A stretch of 64,000 bases of DNA from Methylobacterium longum (GCF_022179385.1 NZ_BPQS01000014.1:1-64000); one strand, 5' to 3'; counted from the stretch's first letter, positions 17,810 through 28,160 are shown. The notes: a model not told the origin generated them from the letters alone. Program-made: numbers and translations.

Positions 17810-18523
17810 ATGCGGCCTTCCAAGCGTGCCGCCGACGAGTTGCGGCCCGTGAGCCTGGAGCGCGCGGTCTCGCGCTACGCGGAGGGCTCGTGCCTCGTGA
17901 GCTTCGGCAACACCCGGGTGCTCTGTACCGCATCCCTGGAAGAGCGCGGGCCCCCCTGGCTGCGCGGTTCGGGCAAGGGCTGGGTCACGGCCGAGTACGC
18001 CATGCTGCCGCGTGCGACGCACGAACGCACCCGGCGCGAGGTCGGTTCCGGCAAGCCCTCGGGGCGGACGCAGGAGATCCAGCGGCTGATCGGCCGCTCG
18101 CTCCGCGCCGTCACCAACCTGCCGGCGATCGGCGAGCGGCAGATCACGGTCGACTGCGACGTGATCCAGGCCGACGGCGGCACCCGGACCGCCGCCATCA
18201 CCGGCGCCTGGGTGGCGCTGCACGACTGCTTCGCCTGGATGCGCACGCGCTCGATCATCTCGGTCGACCCGCTGCGCGACCACGTCGCGGCGGTCTCGTG
18301 CGGGCTCTACAAGGGGACGGCCGTCCTCGACCTCGACTACGCCGAGGACTCGGCCGCCGAGACCGACGCCAACTTCGTGCTCACCGGCCGGGGCGGCATC
18401 GTCGAGGTCCAGGGCACCGCCGAGATGGAGCCGTTCTCGGAGGGACAGCTCCTGGAGCTGCTGCGGCTCGCCCGCGCCGGTACCGACCGGCTGGTCGCCC
18501 TGCAGAAGGAGGCGATCGCGTGA
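17810..18523 (+). CDS. rph: Ribonuclease PH
   Basis: A phosphorolytic 3'-5' exoribonuclease that trims tRNA 3' ends. The 237-residue product has all family landmarks: [13 protein letters not shown], the substrate loop [20 protein letters not shown] with conserved basic residues, [31 protein letters not shown] and the C-terminal EVQGTAE. AAAGGG precedes the ATG by 6 bp. Its TGA overlaps the GTG start of rdgB. Confidence 0.97.
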   Translation: MRPSKRAADELRPVSLERAVSRYAEGSCLVSFGNTRVLCTASLEERGPPWLRGSGKGWVTAEYAMLPRATHERTRREVGSGKPSGRTQEIQRLIGRSLRAVTNLPAIGERQITVDCDVIQADGGTRTAAITGAWVALHDCFAWMRTRSIISVDPLRDHVAAVSCGLYKGTAVLDLDYAEDSAAETDANFVLTGRGGIVEVQGTAEMEPFSEGQLLELLRLARAGTDRLVALQKEAIA

Positions 18524-19149
18524 GCCGCCGCCTCACCGGCAAGGTGGTGATCGCCACCCACAACGCCGGCAAGCTCACCGAGATGCGCGAATTGCTGGCA
18601 CCCTTCGGGATCGAGGCGGTCTCCGCCGGGGAACTCGGCCTGCCGGAGCCGGAGGAGACCGGCACGATGTTCGCCGAGAACGCCGCCATCAAGGCGCGGG
18701 CCGCCGCCGACGCCACCGGCCTGCCGGCCTTCGCGGACGATTCCGGCCTGTGCGTGGACGCGCTGGACGGCGCGCCCGGCATCTTCTCGGCCCGCTGGGC
18801 CGGTCCGGCCAAGGATTTCGACGGCGCCATGGCGCGCATCTTCCACGAGCTGGAGCGGCGCGGGGCCCACAGCCGCCGGGCGCACTTCGTCTCGGCGCTG
18901 GTGCTCGCCTGGCCGGACGGCCACACGGAGCTGTTCGAGGGCCGGGTGTTCGGCGACCTCGTGGCGGCGAGGGGCTCGGCCGGCTTCGGCTACGACCCGA
19001 TCTTCCGCCCCGAGGGACACGAGCGGACCTTCGGCGAGATGAGCGCGGACGAGAAGCACGGCGTCGACTGGCAGAAGGGCGAGGGGCTGTCGCACCGGGC
19101 GCGCGCCTTCGTGGATCTGAGCCGGGCCTGCCTCCCGCCCGGCGCCTGA
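18520..19149 (+). CDS. rdgB: dITP/XTP pyrophosphatase (RdgB/HAM1)
   Basis: Removes inosine and xanthosine triphosphates from the nucleotide pool. The 209-residue product begins at a GTG that overlaps the rph stop (GTGA) and shows [23 protein letters not shown] [35 protein letters not shown] and the C-terminal SHRARA motif. Overlap indicates translational coupling in the order rph-rdgB-hemW. Confidence 0.96.
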   Translation: MSRRLTGKVVIATHNAGKLTEMRELLAPFGIEAVSAGELGLPEPEETGTMFAENAAIKARAAADATGLPAFADDSGLCVDALDGAPGIFSARWAGPAKDFDGAMARIFHELERRGAHSRRAHFVSALVLAWPDGHTELFEGRVFGDLVAARGSAGFGYDPIFRPEGHERTFGEMSADEKHGVDWQKGEGLSHRARAFVDLSRACLPPGA

Positions 19150-19187
19150 TTGCCAAACCGGCCGCGCGGCCTCACATCCGACCCATC

Positions 19188-20363
19188 ATGAGCTTGCCCG
19201 GCCCCGACCATCCCACCCGCGACGCGGGCTTCGGGGTCTACCTGCACTGGCCCTTCTGCGCCGCGAAGTGCCCGTACTGCGACTTCAACAGCCACGTCCG
19301 GCACGGAGGCATCGACGAGCCGCGCTTCCTCGACGCCTTCCGGTCCGAGATCGCGCATTTCGCCGGCCGGACCCCCGGGCGGATCGTCACCAGCATCTTC
19401 CTCGGGGGCGGCACCCCGTCGCTGATGCGGCCGGCGACGGTCGCGGGCCTGCTCGACGCGGTGGCGGACCGGTGGAGCGTGGCGCCGGATGCGGAGATCA
19501 CGCTGGAGGCCAACCCGTCCAGCGTCGAGGCCGGTCGTTTCCACGGTTACCGCGCCGCCGGGGTCAACCGGGTCTCCCTCGGCGTGCAGGCCCTCGACGA
19601 CGCGTCGCTGAGGGCGTTGGGCCGGCTGCACGACGTCGCCCAGGCACTCGATGCCATCCGCGTCGCGCAGGCCGTCTTCGCGCGAACGTCCTTCGACCTG
19701 ATCTACGCGCGGTCGGGGCAGACCCCCGAGATGTGGCGGGCGGAACTCGGCGCGGCGCTGACGCATGCCGCGGAACACCTCTCCCTGTACCAGCTCACGA
19801 TCGAGCCCGGCACGCCGTTCCACGGGCTGGCGGCCGCCGGCAAGCTGGTGATCCCCGACGACGATACCGGTCGCGCCCTCTACGACGTGACGCAGGAGCT
19901 GTGCGGGCGCGCCGGCCTGCCGGCCTACGAGATATCGAACCACGCGCGGCCCGGGGCGGAGTCGCGCCACAACCTCCTGTACTGGCGCTACGGCGAGTAT
20001 GCCGGGATCGGTCCCGGCGCGCATGGGCGGCTCGTCACCGCGGCCGGCCGGATCGGCACCGTCGTCGAGCGGTCGCCGGAGGCATGGCTCGCCCGGGTCG
20101 AGCGCGACGGTCACGGCATCGTCGAGACCGAAGCGCTGTCGGCGCCCGATCAGGCCGACGAATTCCTCGTGATGGGCCTGCGCCTCATGGAGGGCATCGA
20201 TCCGGCACGGTACGCGGCCCTGAAGGGACGTCCGCTGAACGGCAACCGCATCGGCGTGCTGGTGGCCGACGGCCTGCTGGAGCGGCGGCCCGGCGGCCGC
20301 ATCGCCGCGACGCCACGGGGGGCGCCGGTCCTCAATGCCCTCGTGGCCGAGCTGGCCGCCTGA
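19188..20363 (+). CDS. hemW: Radical SAM haem chaperone HemW (coproporphyrinogen III oxidase-like)
   Basis: A 391-residue radical SAM protein. The cluster motif reads CAAKCPYCDF near residues 22-31, with a further aromatic residue upstream (YLHWPFC), followed by FLGGGTPSLM and the C-terminal HemN-type domain. HemW homologues bind haem and deliver it to respiratory enzymes; older annotation calls them oxygen-independent coproporphyrinogen oxidases. The ATG at 19188-19190 is 39 bp downstream of rdgB. The conserved rph-rdgB-hemW order supports the call. Confidence 0.94.
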   Translation: MSLPGPDHPTRDAGFGVYLHWPFCAAKCPYCDFNSHVRHGGIDEPRFLDAFRSEIAHFAGRTPGRIVTSIFLGGGTPSLMRPATVAGLLDAVADRWSVAPDAEITLEANPSSVEAGRFHGYRAAGVNRVSLGVQALDDASLRALGRLHDVAQALDAIRVAQAVFARTSFDLIYARSGQTPEMWRAELGAALTHAAEHLSLYQLTIEPGTPFHGLAAAGKLVIPDDDTGRALYDVTQELCGRAGLPAYEISNHARPGAESRHNLLYWRYGEYAGIGPGAHGRLVTAAGRIGTVVERSPEAWLARVERDGHGIVETEALSAPDQADEFLVMGLRLMEGIDPARYAALKGRPLNGNRIGVLVADGLLERRPGGRIAATPRGAPVLNALVAELAA

Positions 20364-20369
20364 TCGGAT

Positions 20370-20394
20370 CGCGGGCTCGGAGCGCGGGCTCGGA
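20370..20394. repeat. 13-bp direct repeat between hemW and the LpoA-like gene
   Basis: CGCGGGCTCGGA occurs at 20370-20381 and 20383-20394 in the 39-bp gap between convergent genes, flanked on both sides by GATCGCG or GGATCGC. It does not form a clean hairpin. Confidence 0.7.
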
Positions 20395-20402
20395 TCGCGT
20401 CC

Positions 20403-21674
20403 TCAGATCGCGGGTTTCGACAGGAGCCGCGGAGCCGCGCTCGCCACGGTCGCGGCGTTGTTGCGGATCTCGTAGACGGCCAGATTCCGCTCGCTCTGCC
20501 CGTCCGACCGGAACCGGAAGGTGCCGTCGATACCGGCGAATCCCGATCCGTTCGTCAGGGTTGCCTCGACGAATCGCTGTGAGCCGTATTGCCGCGCCAG
20601 CGCGGCGGTGAGCATCACGGCGTCGTAGGCGAGGGAGGCCACGCGCGGCGGGACGCTGCCGAAGCGGGCTTGGTAGCGCCCGCTGAAATTCGAGAACCCG
20701 CTCCGGTCCGGTGCCGCGAACCGGCCCCCCTGGAGGACCGGCAGCGCGAACAGGGCGGGCTCGTTCCACAGCGCCGTCCCGATCGGGCGGACCCGGTCCG
20801 GCGAGAAGCCGGCCCGGGTCAGGGCCGTGGCGACGGCCGGCAGGCCCTCCGCGGTCTCCGGGATGAACAGCGCGTCGGCGGTCGCCCCGGGACCGGTGAT
20901 GACCCGCGACAGCCGCTCCACGGCGGGACCCGGCGCACCGGCCGGATACCGCTCGACGGCCGCGACCCGGGCGCCCCGCCGCGCCACGACCTCGCGGAAC
21001 TCCGCCTCGACCGCGTTGCCGTAGGCCGTGTCCGGGATCAGTGCCGCGAAGGAGCGCTTGCCTGCGGCAACGGATTCCTCGACCACCCGGTTGACCTCCG
21101 CCTGCGGCAGGAAGCTCAGGAGGTAGACGTTGCGGGCCGCCACGGTCGCATCCGTGGAGAAGCCGATGACCGGCTTGCCCGCCGTCCTCGCCACCGTGGA
21201 GGCAGCCTGCACGTTGCCGGCGAAGACGGGGCCGAGAATGATCTCGGCTCCCTGCCGCACGGCCTCCTGCGCGGCATCCCGGGCGCCGTCCGGGCTGCTC
21301 CGGTCATCCTCCACCAGGATGGTCAGGTCCGGCTGCTGCGCCTCCTCGAATGCGAGTTCGGCCGCGTTGCGCATGGCGGCGCCGACCGCGGCTCCCTGTC
21401 CGCTCAGCGGCAGCACCAGGGCGACCTTCACCGCGCCGGCACCGATGCGCCGCTGCGCACCGGAGGCGGCCGGCGTCGGGGCCTCGGCGGGCGACGCCGC
21501 CTGGGGCGCCTGCGGCACCTCGGCGGGCGGCGTGAGCGCGGCCTGCGGTGCCGTACGGCGTCGGCCGATATCGGTGCCGAGGCAGCCGCCGAGGAGCGGC
21601 AGCGCGACGCAGAGCGCGACGGTCAGGGCAGTGACGCGCGGGCGACCATCCCGCGCGCCGATCGGACGCGCCAT
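20403..21674 (-). CDS. LpoA/LppC-like lipoprotein, penicillin-binding protein activator
   Basis: A 423-residue lipoprotein: signal peptide with lipobox LLGGC, then a Pro/Ala-rich linker (about residues 35-75) and a periplasmic-binding-protein type I fold starting VKVALVLPLSGQGAAVG. E. coli LpoA (YraM) has the same outer-membrane lipoprotein plus binding-protein C domain and activates PBP1A, but lacks this exact N-terminal layout here (no TPR part). The context is decisive: it is divergent from rsmI-yraN exactly as yraM is in E. coli. The ATG at 21672-21674 gives the signal peptide. Confidence 0.85.
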   Translation of the reverse strand: MARPIGARDGRPRVTALTVALCVALPLLGGCLGTDIGRRRTAPQAALTPPAEVPQAPQAASPAEAPTPAASGAQRRIGAGAVKVALVLPLSGQGAAVGAAMRNAAELAFEEAQQPDLTILVEDDRSSPDGARDAAQEAVRQGAEIILGPVFAGNVQAASTVARTAGKPVIGFSTDATVAARNVYLLSFLPQAEVNRVVEESVAAGKRSFAALIPDTAYGNAVEAEFREVVARRGARVAAVERYPAGAPGPAVERLSRVITGPGATADALFIPETAEGLPAVATALTRAGFSPDRVRPIGTALWNEPALFALPVLQGGRFAAPDRSGFSNFSGRYQARFGSVPPRVASLAYDAVMLTAALARQYGSQRFVEATLTNGSGFAGIDGTFRFRSDGQSERNLAVYEIRNNAATVASAAPRLLSKPAI

Positions 21675-21810
21675 CGCGCGGACTCCCTCGTGCAGGCGGG
21701 GCGAGCCTGACCGCGGCCCTCGGAAATGTAAACGCGCCGACCGGGACTTGCCCACGTTCGGGTACGTCTCGCCGCGACGAAGGGCGGCCAGTGTGGCAAC
21801 ATGGTCGACG

Positions 21811-22782
21811 ATGACCCGACGATTCGATGCTCCGGGGGCCGCTTCCCCGACGAAAGCCCCATCCCACAGGCCGAGCGGCGACCGGCCCAGGACCCAGACG
21901 TTCACGGCCTTCGGGCTGGCGAGCGAGGCCGAGCCGCTCCCGCCCGGCCTGCACATCGTGGCGACGCCGATCGGCAACCTGCGCGACATCACCATCCGCG
22001 CGCTGGCGACCCTCGCGGCGGCGGACGCGGTGCTCGCCGAGGACACGCGCGTGACCCGCACGCTTCTGGCGCATTACGGCATCACGACGCCGCTGCTGGC
22101 CTACCATGAGCATTCCAACGACGCGGTGCGCGAGCGCATGGTCGGCCGCCTGCGCGCCGGCGAGGCCCTGGCCCTGGTTTCGGATGCCGGCACGCCGCTG
22201 GTCTCCGATCCCGGCTACAAGCTCGTTCAGGCCGCCATCGAAGCCGGCATCGCGATCACGCCGGTCCCCGGTCCGTCCGCCGTCATGACCGCCCTGGTCG
22301 CCGCGGGTCTGCCGACGGACCGCTTCTTCTTCGAAGGGTTCCTGCCCCAGAAGGCGGGGGCGCGGCGCAACCGGCTGGAGGCGCTGGTGCCGGTCCCGGG
22401 CACGCTGGTCCTGTTCGAGTCGCCGCATCGTCTCCCGGAGATGCTGGCGGACGCCGCCGCCGTCCTCGGCGCCGACCGTCCCGCTGCCGTGACCCGCGAA
22501 CTGACGAAGTTCTACGAGACCGTCCGCCGGGACACGCTGGGGTCGCTGAGCGCGCGCTTCGCCGAGGAGGGCCCGCCGAAGGGCGAGATCGTCGTCATCA
22601 TCGGTGCGGCCACGACGCCGGAGCGCACCGCCGACAGCGACGCCACCCTGGACGCCCTGGTCCGGACCGCCCTCGAACGCCACTCCATCAAGGATGCCGC
22701 CAGCCTCGTGGCCGACGAGACCGGGCAGCCGCGCCGCCTCGTCTATGCGCGGGCGCTGGTGCTGGCGCGGGGCGACGCTTGA
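21811..22782 (+). CDS. rsmI: 16S rRNA (cytidine1402-2'-O)-methyltransferase
   Basis: Methylates the 2'-O of C1402 in the ribosomal P site. The 323-residue product has the SAM-dependent tetrapyrrole-methylase-like fold with [51 protein letters not shown] and FFEGFLP. The ATG at 21811-21813 gives a 40-residue N-terminal tail before homology begins; later starts are possible. Its stop overlaps the TTG start of yraN. Confidence 0.95.
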   Translation: MTRRFDAPGAASPTKAPSHRPSGDRPRTQTFTAFGLASEAEPLPPGLHIVATPIGNLRDITIRALATLAAADAVLAEDTRVTRTLLAHYGITTPLLAYHEHSNDAVRERMVGRLRAGEALALVSDAGTPLVSDPGYKLVQAAIEAGIAITPVPGPSAVMTALVAAGLPTDRFFFEGFLPQKAGARRNRLEALVPVPGTLVLFESPHRLPEMLADAAAVLGADRPAAVTRELTKFYETVRRDTLGSLSARFAEEGPPKGEIVVIIGAATTPERTADSDATLDALVRTALERHSIKDAASLVADETGQPRRLVYARALVLARGDA

Positions 22783-23168
22783 CCGGCCCGCTGCCCGACC
22801 GGGTTGCGCGGCGCAGGGCGGCCTACCGGCGCGGTCATCGCGCCGAGTGGCTGGCGCTGGCGGCGCTGATGCTCAAGGGTTACTGGCCGATCGGCCGTCG
22901 CGTCAGCATCGCCGGTGGCGAGATCGACCTGATCGTCCGGCGCTGGAGCACGATCGCGTTCGTGGAGGTGAAGGCGCGGCCCCGGCGGGAGGATGCCCGG
23001 GAGGCCATCGACGCCGCCAAGCGGCGCCGCTTCTCCCGTGCCGTCCGGGCCTGGATCGGTCGCAACGCCTGGTGCGCGGGCATGACGTTTCGGGCGGATG
23101 CCGTGTTCGTCGGCCTGCGGGAATGGCCGGCCCACGTCGCCGACGCCTTCGTGATCGAAGGGCTGTGA
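22779..23168 (+). CDS. yraN: YraN/UPF0102 family nuclease-like protein
   Basis: A 129-residue protein with the PD-(D/E)XK-type core GGEIDLIV and AFVEVKAR, plus the N-terminal [10 protein letters not shown] motif of UPF0102. It is related to Holliday-junction resolvases but no function is proven. It starts at a TTG overlapping the rsmI stop (TTGA), so translation is coupled; the rsmI-yraN pair is conserved widely. Confidence 0.9.
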   Translation: MTGPLPDRVARRRAAYRRGHRAEWLALAALMLKGYWPIGRRVSIAGGEIDLIVRRWSTIAFVEVKARPRREDAREAIDAAKRRRFSRAVRAWIGRNAWCAGMTFRADAVFVGLREWPAHVADAFVIEGL

Positions 23169-23202
23169 CGGTGCCGGGCGTTCCGCGCGGCCCCGGCGTC
23201 CG

Positions 23203-23592
23203 TCAGGTGCGCACGGCTCGGATGGCACCGATCAGCGTCCGCTTCAGGTCGGCCTGACTGAAGGGCTTCTGGACGACCGGCCTGTCGCGGAACGGCTCAC
23301 GGATGCCCGCGCCGCCGTAGCCCGTCGAGAAGACCAAGGGCAGGTCGCGCTTGGCGATCGCCTCGGCCACCGGGTAGATCGGTTCGCCCGCGACGTTCAC
23401 GTCCAGGATCGCGACCTCGAAAGCCTCCTGCGACGCCATCTCGAGAGCCGACGACAGGCGCGCGGCCGGTCCCACGACGGCGCAGCCGAAATCGAGGAGC
23501 ATGTCCTCGAGGAGCATCGAGATCGCTGCCTCATCCTCCACGACGAGTACGCGGATGCCGTTGAGGACGTCATCGTTGGGGTCAGCAGTCAC
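23203..23592 (-). CDS. Stand-alone response regulator receiver protein
   Basis: A 129-residue CheY-like receiver with no output domain. The phosphoacceptor aspartate is D64 (VAILDVNVAG), the metal-binding acidic pair E19-D20, the switch threonine T90 and the conserved lysine K109 (QKPFS). It starts at a GTG at 23590-23592. No kinase is adjacent, so the partner is unknown; such single-domain receivers are numerous in Methylobacterium and often act as phosphate sinks or modulators of stress signalling. Confidence 0.88.
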   Translation of the reverse strand: MTADPNDDVLNGIRVLVVEDEAAISMLLEDMLLDFGCAVVGPAARLSSALEMASQEAFEVAILDVNVAGEPIYPVAEAIAKRDLPLVFSTGYGGAGIREPFRDRPVVQKPFSQADLKRTLIGAIRAVRT

Positions 23593-23842
23593 GCCGGGCC
23601 GTCTTCCCTTCGAACGCCCCCGTCGCCGGGGATCTTGCCGTGCAGTTGGTCGCGCCGCGCGGGCCGCATGAGCCGCGCCCGGAAATACCGGTTCAGCCTC
23701 GACGGGTGGCCCGCGAGATGACCTTTGGCGTCGCCCGTAATGCGCAACGTGTCAAGCGTTCTCGGGTCGTTCCGCGGCCTTTCGAGCCCGGGATGTTAAC
23801 CGATGATACATTTTTGACCGTGTCGCATCCCGACGCGGCCGG

Positions 23843-24952
23843 TCAGTCGTCCTTGAAGCTGACCTTGGCCCCGCGGGCCACGTGCATCGCGAGGTCGCGC
23901 ACGTTCCAGTTGGTCAGGCGGATGCAGCCGTGGGACTCGGTCTTCCCCACCTTCTCGGGCTCCGGGGTGCCGTGGATGCCGTAGCTCGGGATGGCGAGAT
24001 CGATCCAGACGAGACCGACGGGATTGTTCGGCCCCGCCTGAATCGAGAATTTGTGCTGCGCTTTCACGCCCTTGAATGCGTATTTGGGATTGTAGGTGTA
24101 GTCCGGGTCGAAGGCGATGCCCTTGACCTTGGTGTCGCCGCTCGGCGCGGGTTTCTCGGAACTCCCGATCGAGGCGGGGTAGTAGCTGATCAGCTTGTCA
24201 TCGGCGCCGTAGGCACGCACGTCGCGGCTGCCCTTGTCGACCTCGATCCGCTCCACCTTGGGATCCTGCGGAAGCTCCTTGCCCTTGGGCTTGTCCAGGG
24301 TCATCGGATCGACCGCGGCCACGGCAATCGTGGTTCCGGCCTTGTCGAGCGGCTTGCCGGGATTGAGCGCGCTGACGAGGTCGCGGCTCATGTGGAACCG
24401 CTCGGCCAGCATCTCCCGGGGATTGGTGTAGCTGAGCGCCTTGAGCTCGGCCTGCTCCTCCATCTTGGGCGGGATCTGGTCGACGTAGGGGCCCGAGGCG
24501 TCCGCGTCCGTGAGCGTGTAGTCCGTCATGACCGGCTTGTCGCTCGTGGCCTGGAGCTTGTCCCAGACCTCCTGGGTGAGGTCCGTCGTCGCCGGAAGGC
24601 CCTGCGCCACCGCGAAGGCCGACAGGGCGTGCTGGTAGTTCTCGCCTTTCCGGCCGTCGATGGCACCGGGATAGAAGCGGGCCCGGTCGAGCAGCACCTG
24701 CGCCTTCAGGATCAGCGGATCGGTCTTCGCGGCCCGGTTCTTAGCGTCCCGCGACTTGGACCTGCGCGTCTTCGCATCGGCCTTGCCCGATTGCGGGGGC
24801 GTGAAGGTCGCGGCGTTGACGGCGTCCGCCGTCAAGGCCTCGGACTTGGCCGTGTCCCGGGGCGCGGATCTGTCGGGTGCCGCCAGGGCCTGCGCCGAGA
24901 TGCCGCCCGCCAGGAGCGCCACGCTTGCCAGCCGCCAGGGTGTCGGGTTCAT
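23843..24952 (-). CDS. L,D-transpeptidase with peptidoglycan-binding domain
   Basis: A 369-residue periplasmic enzyme that forms 3-3 crosslinks or attaches proteins to peptidoglycan. It has a signal peptide (cut after AQALAA), a Lys/Ala-rich linker, a PG_binding_1-type helix bundle (LLDRARFYPGAIDGRKGENY), a LysM-like middle (MSRDLVSALNPGKPLD) and the YkuD domain with YGIHGTPEPE and the active-site SHGCIRLTN. The ATG at 24950-24952 fits the signal peptide. It lies 75 bp downstream of the extensin-like gene on the same strand. Confidence 0.93.
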   Translation of the reverse strand: MNPTPWRLASVALLAGGISAQALAAPDRSAPRDTAKSEALTADAVNAATFTPPQSGKADAKTRRSKSRDAKNRAAKTDPLILKAQVLLDRARFYPGAIDGRKGENYQHALSAFAVAQGLPATTDLTQEVWDKLQATSDKPVMTDYTLTDADASGPYVDQIPPKMEEQAELKALSYTNPREMLAERFHMSRDLVSALNPGKPLDKAGTTIAVAAVDPMTLDKPKGKELPQDPKVERIEVDKGSRDVRAYGADDKLISYYPASIGSSEKPAPSGDTKVKGIAFDPDYTYNPKYAFKGVKAQHKFSIQAGPNNPVGLVWIDLAIPSYGIHGTPEPEKVGKTESHGCIRLTNWNVRDLAMHVARGAKVSFKDD

Positions 24953-25027
24953 CGACGTCGTCGCCTCCGGGAGCGGTCGCACTCCGGTCGCAAAAGCATC
25001 GAGCCGCCCGGAACGTTCCACGTCGGC

Positions 25028-25909
25028 TCATTCGCAGAGGCGGTGCCCCGCCGTACGCTCGCGCTCGTCGAGGTGGAGGTGATTGGCGTGCGCGGCGTTC
25101 GTGCCCGGACCCAGCACCGTGCGGAAGAAACCGCAGGCCTTCGATCGCACCGAACCGAGGAACTGCGCCTCGTCGGACTGCTCCGGGAACACCTTGACCG
25201 GCATGCTCGCCCGGCCGCCGAACGCGAAGCCCATGACGTCGATGGCGTTCGCGAAGGCGTGCTCGCTGAGCTTGGCATCGATATCGTGGTTCTGGCCCCG
25301 GCACACGTAGGTGCCGCCGAGTTCCAGCCCGGTCAGGGGGTGCTTGAGCACCCGCTCGGCCTCGACCTGAGCCTCGGTGACCCAGCGCGCCAGGGCCTCG
25401 GCCGCCCGGCAGGTGAGCGTCGCCCCCTGGGGCAGCGCGATGCCGTCCGCGAGCTTCGTGACCTTCAGGGGGAGGGGCGCGGTGCACTGGCCCTCGGCGA
25501 TCGGAGACAGCTCTTCGAACTCCGCACCGAGGCGTTTGAGCCGGATCCGGCAGGCGGTGTCGTCGGGGGGCACGACCTTGAGCGCCAGCGCGCCTGGACC
25601 GGACAATTCGGCGGGCCGGCCGGGTGGAACCGGGGGCGGCGTCGGCATCTCCGGCTTGCCCTGTTCCACGACGCCGTCCGCCCCCGATCCCTTGCCGGGC
25701 GCGGCCGGTGCCGCGGGCGCGGGTTCCGCGACGGCCGGGGGCTTCAGCGCGTCCGGCCGCACGGGCGGCACCGGCGGCGGAACCGGCACGGTGGCGACCG
25801 GCGCTTCCGCCGCGCTCGACGTGCGCGACGGCACCGTGCAGCCGAGGGCCAGCGCACCGCAGGCGAGCGCCGTCAACGGACGAAGGTAGGGCAGGCGACA
25901 TCCCGGCAT
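25028..25909 (-). CDS. Extensin-like C-terminal domain protein
   Basis: A 293-residue lipoprotein-like or secreted protein: hydrophobic N terminus with ALGCTVP, a Pro-rich linker (residues 40-105, several PPVPP runs), then the extensin_C domain with CRIRLKRLG, LTCRAAEALARWV, GTYVCRG, SEHAFANAIDVMGF and the final HANHLHLD. The His/Asp pattern of this domain resembles D,D-/L,D-carboxypeptidase metal sites (SEHxxxxAIDV...HxHLD). Together with the next gene, a transpeptidase, it forms a cell-wall pair. A GAGG ribosome binding site lies 4 bp from the ATG. Confidence 0.88.
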   Translation of the reverse strand: MPGCRLPYLRPLTALACGALALGCTVPSRTSSAAEAPVATVPVPPPVPPVRPDALKPPAVAEPAPAAPAAPGKGSGADGVVEQGKPEMPTPPPVPPGRPAELSGPGALALKVVPPDDTACRIRLKRLGAEFEELSPIAEGQCTAPLPLKVTKLADGIALPQGATLTCRAAEALARWVTEAQVEAERVLKHPLTGLELGGTYVCRGQNHDIDAKLSEHAFANAIDVMGFAFGGRASMPVKVFPEQSDEAQFLGSVRSKACGFFRTVLGPGTNAAHANHLHLDERERTAGHRLCE

Positions 25910-26090
25910 GGAGCCTCGAAGCGTGGGCGTTGGCCCTAGCTAACGGCCGAGACGCCGTTCGGATCGACGCCGAGCGGTTGACGGACGCGCCGAACCAACC
26001 ACTGTCTCTCGGATCGCGGCCATCGACGCCTGGGCGTCGGGCCCTCTGCGGACGGCAATGGCCGTCGTACGAACGAATGTCGAGGATCGC

Positions 26091-28160
26091 ATGCCGGATT
26101 CAGCGGATGCAGGGCTCCAGAGCCTGCCGCAGGACAATCCCTTCCACGAGGCACAGTGGACGACGCCGTTCGGCCTGCCGCCGTTCGAGCGGATCAGGCC
26201 CGCGCATTACGGGCCGGCCTTCGACGCGGCGCTCGCGGCACACGCTGCGGAGATCCGGGCCATCGCGGCCGATCCGGCCCCCGCGACCTTCGACAACACG
26301 GTGGCCGCGATGGAGCGGGCCGGCATCGCCCTCGATCGGGTGGCCGGCGTCTTCTACAACCTGACCGGCAGCCACACGAACCCTGACCTGCAGGCGATCG
26401 AGCGGGAGATCGGCCCGAAGCTCGCCCGGCACGGCAGCGCCATCTATCTCAACCCGCAACTCTGGGCGCGCATCTCGGCCGTCGAGGCCGAGGGACTGGA
26501 CCCGGAGCAGCGGCGGGTCCTCGACCGCTACCGCATCCGCTTTCGTCGCTCCGGGGCCGATCTGGGCGCGGACGACAAGGCCCGCATCGCCGAGATCGCC
26601 GCGCGGATGTCGGAACTCGGCACCCGCTTCAGCCAGAACCTGCTGGCCGATGAGAGCAGCTTCACGCTGCCGCTCGAATCCGAGGACGACCTCGCCGGCC
26701 TGCCGCCGTTCCTGCGCGCCGCCGCGGCCAGCGCCGCGCGGGAGCGCGGGCTCGACGGCCACGTGATCACCCTGTCGCGCTCCCTGATCGAGCCGTTCCT
26801 GGTCTTCTCCACCCGCCGCGACCTGCGTGCGCGCGCCTACGCGGCCTGGACGCGCCGCGGCGAGACCGGGGGCGAGACCGACAACCGCGCCGTCAGCGCC
26901 GAGATCGTCAGCCTCCGCGCCGAGCGGGCGCGGCTCCTCGGCTACGAGAGCTTCGCGCATTTCGCCCTGGACGACACGATGGCGGCGAGCCCCGAGGCCG
27001 CCACCGGATTGCTGCGCGACGTCTGGACGCCGGCCCGCGCGCGCGCGGCCGACGAGCGCGACCGCCTCCAGGCGACGATCCGGGCGGAGGGCCACGACTT
27101 CGACCTCCAGGCCCATGACTGGCGGCACTACGCCGAGAAGGTCCGGCGCGCCGAGCACGACCTCGACGAGAGCGAGATCAAGGCGTACCTGCTCTTGGAG
27201 CGGATGATCCAGGCGGCCTTCGACACGGCCACGCGGCTGTTCGGGCTGACCTTCGAGGAGCTGTCCGACGTCCCCCGCTACCACCCCGACGTGCGGGTCT
27301 GGCGTGTCGCCAATCCGGACGGGTCCGAGATCGGGCTGTTCCTCGGCGACTACTTCGCCCGCGCCTCGAAGCGGTCGGGCGCCTGGATGAGCGCGTTCCG
27401 CTCGCAGGAACGCCTGAACGGGCCGATCACCCCGATCATCGTCAACGTGATGAACTTCGCCAAGGCGCCCGCCGGCGAGAGCACGCTGCTGTCGTTCGAC
27501 GACGCCCGGACCCTCTTCCACGAGTTCGGCCACGCCCTGCACGGCCTCCTGTCGGACGTGACCTACCCGATCCTGTCGGGCACGGCCGTCTCGCGCGACT
27601 TCGTGGAATTGCCGTCGCAGCTCTACGAGCACTGGCTCGAGCAGCCGGAGGTCCTGCGCACGCACGCGCGGCACCACCAGACCGGCGCGGCGATGCCCGA
27701 CGCGCTCCTGCACAAGCTCCTGGCGGCGCGCACCTTCAACCAGGGCTTCGCGACCGTGGAGTACACCGCCTCGGCGATTGTCGACATGACGCTGCATCTG
27801 TCCGCCGAGGGTGAGGCCGGCCTCGACGTGCCGGCCTTCGAGGCCGAAGCGCTGCGGCGGATCAGCATGCCGGCCGAGATCAGCATGCGGCACCGGACCC
27901 CGCACTTCGCCCACATCTTCTCGGGCGATGGCTACGCGGCCGGCTATTACAGCTATCTCTGGTCCGAGGTGCTCGACGCCGACGCGTTCGACGCCTTCCG
28001 CGAGGCCGGCGACATCTTCGATCCGGAGACGGCCAAGCGCCTGCGCACCTTCGTGTACGGCGCCGGGAACCTGCGCGACGCCCGGGAGGCCTACACGGCC
28101 TTCCGCGGGCGGATGCCGAGCCTCGCGCCGCTGCTCAAGAAGCGGGGCCTGGCGGCTTGA
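26091..28160 (+). CDS. dcp: M3-family metallopeptidase (peptidyl-dipeptidase Dcp type)
   Basis: A 689-residue cytoplasmic zinc peptidase that clips dipeptides from the C termini of short peptides. The zinc site is HEFGHALH (H477, E478, H481) with the third ligand glutamate in the following FVELPSQ segment. The N-terminal half (PAHYGPAFDAALAAH, FDNTVAAMERAG) matches Dcp better than oligopeptidase A. The ATG at 26091 has GAGG 6 bp upstream and is preferred over one 33 bp earlier. It is divergent from the extensin-like gene. Confidence 0.92.
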   Translation: MPDSADAGLQSLPQDNPFHEAQWTTPFGLPPFERIRPAHYGPAFDAALAAHAAEIRAIAADPAPATFDNTVAAMERAGIALDRVAGVFYNLTGSHTNPDLQAIEREIGPKLARHGSAIYLNPQLWARISAVEAEGLDPEQRRVLDRYRIRFRRSGADLGADDKARIAEIAARMSELGTRFSQNLLADESSFTLPLESEDDLAGLPPFLRAAAASAARERGLDGHVITLSRSLIEPFLVFSTRRDLRARAYAAWTRRGETGGETDNRAVSAEIVSLRAERARLLGYESFAHFALDDTMAASPEAATGLLRDVWTPARARAADERDRLQATIRAEGHDFDLQAHDWRHYAEKVRRAEHDLDESEIKAYLLLERMIQAAFDTATRLFGLTFEELSDVPRYHPDVRVWRVANPDGSEIGLFLGDYFARASKRSGAWMSAFRSQERLNGPITPIIVNVMNFAKAPAGESTLLSFDDARTLFHEFGHALHGLLSDVTYPILSGTAVSRDFVELPSQLYEHWLEQPEVLRTHARHHQTGAAMPDALLHKLLAARTFNQGFATVEYTASAIVDMTLHLSAEGEAGLDVPAFEAEALRRISMPAEISMRHRTPHFAHIFSGDGYAAGYYSYLWSEVLDADAFDAFREAGDIFDPETAKRLRTFVYGAGNLRDAREAYTAFRGRMPSLAPLLKKRGLAA

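Noticed and set aside
23746..23773. EcfG-type general stress promoter (GGAAC...CGTT) before the receiver gene on the minus strand
   Set aside because: The spacing (19 bp between GGAAC and CGTT) is longer than the 16-17 bp expected for alphaproteobacterial EcfG promoters.
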